Below are positions 44,634-53,400 of a stretch of DNA of 64,000 nt, in pieces. This DNA comes from Streptococcus sp. 29896. GTDB taxonomy: Bacteria > Bacillota > Bacilli > Lactobacillales > Streptococcaceae. The DNA is taken from positions 744,001 to 808,000 of the forward strand of contig NZ_CP118733.1 in assembly GCF_032594915.1 (NCBI RefSeq), read 5' to 3'. The stretch's first letter is position 1; every line of letters starts with the position of its first letter. The position numbers and the translations under genes are program-made. The notes under the pieces were generated by a model. It made no database searches, was not told the origin of the DNA, and worked only from the letters and a program-made list of their open reading frames with translations.

Positions 44634-44642
44634 TGGTATAAT
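44634..44642 (+). promoter_or_regulatory. pcrA extended -10 element
   Basis: TGG-TATAAT, TATAAT at 44637-44642, 34 nt before the pcrA start codon. Confidence 0.55.
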
Positions 44643-44676
44643 GGAGAGAATGATTTTTTAGAGAGAGTATGAGAAC

Positions 44677-46947
44677 ATGAACCCTTTATTAAACGGAATG
44701 AATGACAGACAGGCAGAAGCGGTACAGACGACGGAAGGTCCGCTATTGATTATGGCAGGAGCTGGTTCGGGTAAGACGCGAGTCCTGACCCATCGCATCG
44801 CTTACTTGATTGATGAGAAAATGGTCAATCCTTGGAATATCTTGGCCATTACCTTTACCAACAAGGCGGCACGGGAGATGAAGGAGCGGGCCTATGCCCT
44901 CAATCCTGCAACTCAGGATAGCTTGATTGCGACCTTCCACTCCATGTGTGTACGAATTTTGCGTCGGGATGCCGACCATATCGGTTACAACCGCAACTTC
45001 ACCATTGTGGACCCAGGTGAGCAACGGACACTGATGAAACGTATCCTCAAGCAGCTGGATCTGGACCCTAAAAAATGGAGCGAACGGACCATTTTAGCTA
45101 CTATTTCCAATGCCAAGAACGACTTGATTGACGATGTAGCTTACGAAGCCCAAGCGGGCGACCTCTACACGCAGATTGTCGCAAAATGCTACAAGGCTTA
45201 CCAAAAGGAACTGCGGCAGTCAGAGGCCGTTGACTTTGATGACTTGATCATGTTGACGCTCCGACTTTTTGATCAAAATCCAGAGGTCCTGACCTATTAC
45301 CAGCAGAAGTACCAGTACATCCATGTCGATGAGTATCAGGATACCAACCATGCTCAGTACCAATTGGTCAAGCTCCTGGCATCGCGTTTCAAGAATATCT
45401 GCGTGGTCGGAGATGCGGACCAGTCTATCTACGGATGGCGTGGAGCGGATATGCAGAATATCCTGGACTTTGAAAAGGATTATCCAGAGAGCAAGGTCGT
45501 GCTTTTGGAGGAGAATTATCGCTCCACCAAGACTGTCTTGCAGGCGGCTAATGAGGTCATCGAAAACAACCGCAACCGCCGTCCTAAGAAACTCTGGACG
45601 CAAAATGCGGAGGGTGACAAGATTACCTACTACAAGGCCAGCGATGAAAATGACGAGGCTATTTATGTAGCCGGTCAGATTGACCAGCTGGTTCGGTCAG
45701 GCAAGACCTACAAGGACTTCGCCGTTCTCTATCGGACCAATGCCCAGTCCCGTACTATCGAGGAAGCCCTGCTCAAGTCTAACATTCCTTACACCATGGT
45801 CGGCGGCACCAAGTTCTACAGCCGTAAGGAAATCCGCGACGTCATTTCCTACCTCAATCTCATTGCCAACCCGTCAGATAATATCTCCTTTGAGCGTGTG
45901 GTCAACGAACCTAAACGTGGAGTGGGGCCTGGCACGGTTGATAAAATCCGTGACTTTGCGACCAAGCAAGACATGTCCCTGCTCGAAGCCAGCCAGCACA
46001 TCATGCTATCTGGCATCAAGGGCAAGGCTGCTCAGGCAGTTTGGGATTTTTCAACTTTGATTTACAACCTGCGAGATCGCCTAGATAGCTTGACTGTGAC
46101 AGAGTTGGTCGAAGAAGTTCTCAACCAGTCTGGCTACCTCAACGCCCTTGCTATCCAAGGCACCATTGAGGCCAATGCTCGCATAGAGAACATTCAGGAA
46201 TTCCTGTCTGTGACCAAAAACTTCGATGAAAAGGGGAGCGAGGAGGAGGAAACAGGACTTGAAACCCTCAGCCGCTTCCTCAATGACCTGGCCTTGATTG
46301 CCGATACGGACGATGACAGCCGCGAGGCATCTGAGGTCACCCTCATGACACTCCACGCTGCTAAGGGGTTGGAGTTCCCAGTTGTCTTCCTGATTGGCAT
46401 GGAGGAAAATGTCTTCCCGCTCAGCCGTGCTTCCGAGGAAGAAGCGGAGTTGGAGGAGGAACGCCGTCTGGCCTACGTGGGAATCACCCGTGCTGAGCAG
46501 ATCCTCTATTTGACCAATGCCAACTCCCGCCTGCTCTTTGGTCGGACCAACTACAACCAACCTAGCCGTTTCATTCGGGAGATTTCCAGCGACCTCCTCG
46601 ACTACCAAGGTCTTGCCCGCCCTGCCAATACCAGCTTTAAGGCTTCCTATGTCAATGGCAGAGCGACTCAGTTTGGCCAAGGTATGAGCTTGCAGCAGGC
46701 CCTCCAAAGTCGTAAATCCTCTGTTCAACCCAGCCGAGGATTGGGAGGCAACCTCCCATTTGGAAATACTAGCACTGGCAAAACCACCGATTGGTCAGTT
46801 GGCGATATTGCTCTACATAAAAAGTGGGGCAGAGGAACAGTTCTAGAAGTATCAGGCACAGGAACCAATCAAGAACTCAAAATCAACTTCCCAGAAATGG
46901 GTCTCAAAAAAGTCTTGGCTAGTTTGGCACCGATTGAGAAGGAATAG
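44677..46947 (+). CDS. pcrA: ATP-dependent DNA helicase PcrA (UvrD/Rep family)
   Basis: 756 residues. SF1A 3'-5' helicase acting in nucleotide excision repair, plasmid replication and removal of RecA. Motifs: Q-motif LNDRQAEAV-like start (GMNDRQAEAVQ), motif I AGAGSGKT, Ia TFTNKAAREMKER, II HVDEYQDTNHAQY, III VGDADQSIYGWRGAD, IV LEENYRST, V LMTLHAAKGLEFPVVF, VI RRLAYVGITRAE. The C-terminal Tudor-like region interacting with RNA polymerase is present (WSVGDIALHKKWGRGTVLEV). Standard length; terminator follows. Confidence 0.97.
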   Translation: MNPLLNGMNDRQAEAVQTTEGPLLIMAGAGSGKTRVLTHRIAYLIDEKMVNPWNILAITFTNKAAREMKERAYALNPATQDSLIATFHSMCVRILRRDADHIGYNRNFTIVDPGEQRTLMKRILKQLDLDPKKWSERTILATISNAKNDLIDDVAYEAQAGDLYTQIVAKCYKAYQKELRQSEAVDFDDLIMLTLRLFDQNPEVLTYYQQKYQYIHVDEYQDTNHAQYQLVKLLASRFKNICVVGDADQSIYGWRGADMQNILDFEKDYPESKVVLLEENYRSTKTVLQAANEVIENNRNRRPKKLWTQNAEGDKITYYKASDENDEAIYVAGQIDQLVRSGKTYKDFAVLYRTNAQSRTIEEALLKSNIPYTMVGGTKFYSRKEIRDVISYLNLIANPSDNISFERVVNEPKRGVGPGTVDKIRDFATKQDMSLLEASQHIMLSGIKGKAAQAVWDFSTLIYNLRDRLDSLTVTELVEEVLNQSGYLNALAIQGTIEANARIENIQEFLSVTKNFDEKGSEEEETGLETLSRFLNDLALIADTDDDSREASEVTLMTLHAAKGLEFPVVFLIGMEENVFPLSRASEEEAELEEERRLAYVGITRAEQILYLTNANSRLLFGRTNYNQPSRFIREISSDLLDYQGLARPANTSFKASYVNGRATQFGQGMSLQQALQSRKSSVQPSRGLGGNLPFGNTSTGKTTDWSVGDIALHKKWGRGTVLEVSGTGTNQELKINFPEMGLKKVLASLAPIEKE

Positions 46948-46951
46948 ATTC

Positions 46952-46983
46952 AAAAAAGAGGATAAAGTATTTCCTCTTTTTTT
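46952..46983 (+). terminator. pcrA terminator
   Basis: AAAGAGGA pairs with TCCTCTTT, followed by T residues. Confidence 0.85.
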
Positions 46984-47416
46984 GTCTTTCTATAAACCCG
47001 AGATGAAGAGAAATAAACAGAAAAAAATGTTAACTTTTACAAATCGACTCTTGTAAAAAAAACAGAGAAATTACACATATGAAAATATTTCATGTATCAA
47101 GTTAATATTCTATATAGTATTTGTGATAATATGCAAAAAAAGTGGTGAAATTCGATAGGAATAAGATTGTAAAATGATAGTAATACACTTTTTTGCTATT
47201 AAAATACATGATGTTAATATATTTTCGCGAAAATTAGATGCAAAATTTGGGTGATAATCTAAATTTTTTGTAAAATTTTCCTGGTTTTTGAGTAAAAACA
47301 TTTGTAATTTTCCTTTTTAAGGGTTAAAATGTAGGTGACAAATTTTGAATCTTGTCTAAAAAGTAAATTATATGGCAAATGAAGAAGTTTGAGCATTTAT
47401 ATTTTTGGGGGGACAT
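46984..47416. other. AT-rich intergenic region upstream of giant surface protein
   Basis: About 430 bp without a credible gene. It is strongly AT-rich and contains ATGAAA-ATA-TTTCAT (around 47079-47093), the perfect 14-bp palindrome ATTTTCGCGAAAAT (47221-47234) and a possible promoter TTGAAT (47345-47350)/TATATG (47369-47374) with 18-bp spacing. RBS GGGGGGA at 47407-47413. Probably the regulatory region of the adhesin gene. Confidence 0.6.
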
Positions 47417-50400
47417 ATGCGCAAAACCAATAAGAAAAAATTCGATTGGTATGGAATGAGACAACATTTCTCAATCCGCAAATATCATTTTGGCGCAGCG
47501 AGTGTTTTGCTTGGTTTGTCTTTGGCAACCGGAGCACAAGCAGTAAAAGCTGAGGAAGTAACAGCCGATTCATCAGCAGCTACTACAGTACAAAGTTCGA
47601 CTAGTACAGAGGTAGTAGCATCATCTACAGGTGTTGCGGCTTCAACAGAAGCAGTAACAGCAACTGAAACTTCAACTAGCACAGCAGCTGAACGTACTGT
47701 TGAAGTATCTTATATTGTTCAGTATGTTTTGGCAGACGGTAGCTTGGTAAATGCTACAGTTGCTTCAGCATCTGTTACAACAACTGATGCGCTTGCATCA
47801 ACTGACGTTACAGTAAATGCTGCAGTTCCTGCTGGCTATGAATTGGCAGCGGATCAAGCAGCTACAGTTACACAAACAGTAACTGAAAACGGAGAAAACA
47901 TCATTACTGTGACAGTTGCTCCTGTAGCAACAGAAACAACAGAAGTTGCTCCTACTGAGGCAGTAGCAGCTACTGAAACAACTACAGAAACTCCAGCAAC
48001 AACTGAAGTTGCTACAGTAACACCAGCTGTTCCAACAACAGTTGAAGAAGCAAAAGTAGTTCTTGAGCAAGTTATCTCAGAAGCACAAGTTTTGTCAAAC
48101 GAAGCATCACGCTTGTACGCAACAACTCAAGCTGGTAACGAAGCTTTGAAAACGGCTGCTGATGCAACACAATTAGCAGTGACAGAAGCAAATGCAGTCT
48201 TGACTGACTCACTTGCAACTCTTGAGCAAGTAAACGCTCAAATCAATGCGGTTCGTACAAACGTTGAAGCCTTGGCAGTGGAGTTCCGTAAATTCTCTCC
48301 AGACGGTGAAGTTTCAGTAGCCTTGTTTGAATTGGCGGGAACGACAGCAGGCTTGAACAACATTGGTGACGGTGTGGGTACGCTTATCAACTCTGGTACA
48401 ACAGCAACAGCACCAATGACTGATGCAAACGGTGCGTCTGTAGAATCACGTGTTGACACAAAATATGCACCAACTGAAGTAGCAGGTTATTATACTCTCA
48501 ATTACCTTCCGGTAAGTTACTATGATGTAATTATGGGCTACCAACGTTATAAGCCTACTGGTGGAACGTCAACTGGTGGTGCTTACTTCCGTGCTTCTAT
48601 CAAGTCAACAAACGTTGCTGATCCGATCCTCTTGGAATTGGTTGCTAAGGATGGCACTCTTCTTGAGAGTCATTACATGACACCAAACGTAGCAACAGAC
48701 TTTACCTACTTCCAAGCTACATCTGGTGTTAATAAGCCGATGACTGCGACTATTCGTACAGACGTAGCGTCTGATACTGTTGTTGGTCAAATCTTTATTC
48801 AATTTGATGACAATACGGTTGCAACTGTTTCATCGCCGTCTCAAATGCCAAATACTTTAATTTCTCAGCCATGGGAATACACTACTTACTATAAGACAAC
48901 GGCTGATTCTACAAATGAAACACTTGCTACTTACACTATCGTAGGTGTACCAGGTAACACGGTAACACCATCTGGAACTCGTGAATTCGGTGGTTACGAG
49001 TATGTCAATACTACGACAGAAAGTATTACTGTAAACCAAGTTGCAGGAGCACCATATGTTGAGCGTACTCGTGCACATGTTAACGGAACCTACCATAAAA
49101 CCGTAGCGACACCGGTAGGCGATGATGGTTCTATCAAATTAGATCTTTATTTTGCAGATCCTAACTCTACTGCTACTCCTGATTTCCAAACAACCACTGA
49201 AGAAAATTTCATTAAAGTACTATCAACACAGACAATGGGGTATACAGAAACCAATACGACCCATATGTTAGCATCTGACTTGTTTGATAAGTACCCTATC
49301 TACTTTGTAGATGCTTCTACAGAAGCAGCTGTTGGTACAGATAAGGGTCCAGTTCCTGCCAAGGGGACTCGATTGACAAGCGCTGATCAGTTGGACCTTA
49401 ACAACTTGACTAGTTTAACTCAGTACTTCCAAGTTACCTTCAAAGAGGATGCAGCAGCTGGTGAACTCTCCTTTGTTCGTATTGGGGTTGCAGCAGTCGG
49501 TCAAACCAAAACTGTTCGTTTGGAGTACAACGTTAAGGGAGATGGTACAGAAACAAATGATCAGGCTGACGGTACTACTCAACGTATAACAACTTATAAG
49601 GGTACATTCATCTCTGTTAGCTTGGAAAACAAGCCTACTATTGTAACTGAAACGACTCACTGGTATCGTCCAGTTCTTCAGGAAGCCATCATCCGCTACC
49701 AAGTTGAAGGCGAAACGACTTACCTTGAAGAGTCTGACACCTTGACAGGTAATCCGGGTACAGATATCAACTACTCAACAGAAGATACCATTAACAAGTA
49801 TAAGAAATTGGGATATGAGTTGGTATCTGACAACTTCACAACAGACGCAGGTCAAGACTACGACTACGATACAACTGTTAAGCAAGAATTCCTTGTTGTG
49901 ATCAAGCCACGTGTCGTTGATGTACCTAAGACTGTTGTACCAGGTGACCCAGTCGATCCAACAGATCCAAACTCACCAGTATGGCCAGCAACTGTTGAAA
50001 ACTTGGAAACAACTCAAGAAGTAACTCGTACAGTTGAATACAAGTATGAAGATGGTACACCAGTTCGTGTAGATGCATCCGGCAACATTTTGCCAAAAGA
50101 CTCTACAGAAGGTACACCACTTGTTAAGACTGAAACAGTAACCTTCACTCGTCCAGCTCAAGTAAACCTTGTAACTGGTGAAGTGACTTACGGTGACTGG
50201 GCAGCAGATACAACGGACACACTTAGCGGAAACCAAATTCCAGCTATCACTGACTACACAGCAACTCGTACGACCCTTGAGGGTGTAGATGCGCCAATGT
50301 CTGAAACAGTTATTCCTAAGACAGTAGCTGCGACAGATGCGGACATCAATGAAGTTGTTTACTACACTCCAAATCCTAAGTACGGAGATGTTGTCGTTAA

Positions 50401-53400
50401 CTATGTAAACACAGACGGCAAAGTCATCGCAACTCCTGTTGTAGATACAAACGATGCTCTTGTAGGTACAGATTACTCTACTGCTGATCGTGTGCCAGAG
50501 AAAATCGTTGAAGATGCTACTGGTGATGTTTACTACTATAAAGAAATCAAACCTGAAGATGCAGCCAAAGAAACTGGCACAGTCGTAGAAGGTACTACAG
50601 AAGTAACCTACGTTTACGAAAAAGCTGGCGATGTTGTTATCAAGTATGTAGATGTAAATGGTACTGAATTGAAAGCACCAGTTGCTGATACTACAGACGG
50701 CAAACCAGGTTCAGACTACAACACAGCTGAAGGTACTGAAAAACCAGCTACTATCACAACAGCAGACGGTAAAGTCTACGCACTTGTTCCAGCAGGTGAC
50801 TACCCAGTCGGTACAGTAGCAGCAGACAGCAACTTGGCATCAGGCGCAACTCCAACAGGTACTGTTGAAGCAGGCGTAACTAAAGAAGTCACTTATGTTT
50901 ACCAAGAAGTGAAATCTGACGTTGTTGTTGAGTACTACGATACAGAAGGTAATGTCATTGCGAAGACTGTGACAGATACAAATGACGCATCAGTTGGTAC
51001 AGTCTACAACACAGACGAAGATAACCGTCCAGAGACGATTACTGCTGAAGATGGCACTGTTTACTACTACAAAGAAGTGAAAGACACTTCTGCACCAACA
51101 ACTGGTAAAGTAGCAGAAACAACAACAACTGTTCAGTATGTCTATGAAAAAGCTGGTAACGTTGTGGTTAACTACATCACTGAAGACGGTACAGTTATCA
51201 AGTCACCTGTAAAAGACGAAACAAACGCTAAACCAGGTACTGAATACAACACAACAGATAACAAACCAACGACTATCACTACTGAAGATGGTAAGACTTA
51301 CGAATTGATCCCAACTGCAACAATCGGTAACGAAACTGGTAACGTTGAAGCAGGTAAGACAACAGAAGTAACTTACGTCTACAAAGAAGTGAAAGGTTCA
51401 GTTGTTGTTAACTACGTAACGACTGACGGAACTGTTCTCCAAGCACCTGTTACAGACACACCAGAAACTTCAACAGGTACTCCATACGACACAACAGATG
51501 TTAAGCCAGAAACTATCACTACAGCAGATGGCAAGACATACAAACTTGTTCCAGCCCTTACAAAAGGTTCTGAAACAGGCGATGTTGTTCCAGGCGTAAC
51601 TGAAGTAACTTATGTTTACGAAGAAGTAAAAGGTGACGTTGTTGTTAACTATGTAAACACTGCAGGTGAAGTGATCGCTCCACAAGTAGTTGATACGAAG
51701 ACAACTTCAACAGGTACTGCTTACGACACAACTGACAACAAACCAGCTAAGATTACAACTGAAGATGGCACAGTTTACTACTACAAAGAAGTAGACGCTA
51801 AGTCAGCTACTGAAACTGGTAAGGTTGTAGAAGGTACAACAGCTATCACTTACGTTTACGAGCAAGCAGGTAACGTTGTAGTTAACTACACACTCGCAGA
51901 CGGTACAGTGATTAAGGCACCTGTAAATGATGAAACAAACGCTCAACCAGGAACTGAGTACAACACAACAGATAACAAGCCAGAAACCATTACAACAGAA
52001 GATGGTAAGACTTACAAGCTTGTTCCAACTGCAACAATCGGTAACGAAACTGGTAATGTTGAAGCAGGTAAGACAACAGAAGTAACTTACATCTACGAAG
52101 AAGTGAAAGGTAACGTTGTTGTTGAGTACTACAACACTGCAGGCGAGAAGATCGCTACTGATGTTGAAGATACACCAGCTTCATCAACAGGTACAGCTTA
52201 CTCAACTCTTGACAACAAACCAGAAACAATCACTGCAGCAGACGGTACAGTTTACTACTACAAAGAAGTGAAAGCTGACTCAGCAGCTGAAACAGGTGAT
52301 GTCGTTGAAGGTACTACAACAGTTAAATATGTTTACGAGCCAGCAGGTTCAGTAACAGTTAACTACGTAACAACAGACGGTACAGTTATCAAGTCACCAG
52401 TTAAGGATGAAGAAAACGCTGAACCAGGTAAGACATACTCAACAGAAGACAACAAACCAACTACTATCACAACAGAAGATGGCAAGACATACAAACTTGT
52501 TCCAAGCGCAACTACAGGCGAAGAGAACGGTACAGTAACTTCTGGTGAAGACAAGCAAGTCACTTATGTTTACGAAGAAGTGAAAGGTTCTGTTGTTGTT
52601 AACTATGTAACAACAGACGGTACAGTTATCCAAGCACCTGTTACAGATACACCAGAAACTTCAACAGGTACTCCATACGACACAACAGATGTTAAGCCAG
52701 AAACAATCACAACTGCAGACGGCAAGACATACAAACTTGTTCCAACCCTTACAAAAGGTTCTGAAACAGGCGATGTTGTTCCAGGCGTAACTGAAGTAAC
52801 CTATGTTTACGAAGAAGTGAAGGGTGATGTTGTTGTTAACTACGTAAACACTGCAGGTGAAGTGATCGCTCCACAAGTAGTTGATACGAAGACAACTTCA
52901 ACAGGTACTGCTTACGACACAACTGACAACAAACCAGCTAAGATTACAACTGAAGATGGCACAGTTTACTACTACAAAGAAGTAGACGCTAAGTCAGCTA
53001 CTGAAACTGGTAAGGTTGTAGAAGGCACTACTGAAATCACTTACGTTTACGAGCCAGCAGGTTCAGTAACCGTTAACTATGTGACAACTGATGGTACAGT
53101 AATCAAGTCTCCAGTTAAGGATGAAGAAAATGCTGAACCAGGTAAGACATACTCAACAGAAGACAACAAACCAACGACTATCACAACAGAAGATGGTAAG
53201 ACCTACAAACTTGTTCCAAGCGCAACTACAGGCGACGAGAACGGTACAGTAACTTCTGGTGAAGACAAGCAAGTCACTTACGTTTACGAAGAAGTGAAAG
53301 GCTCAGTTGTTGTTAACTACATCGATACTGAAGGTAATGTTATCAAAGCTCCTGTTACAGATACTCCATCTACATCAACAGGTACAGCTTACGATACAAC

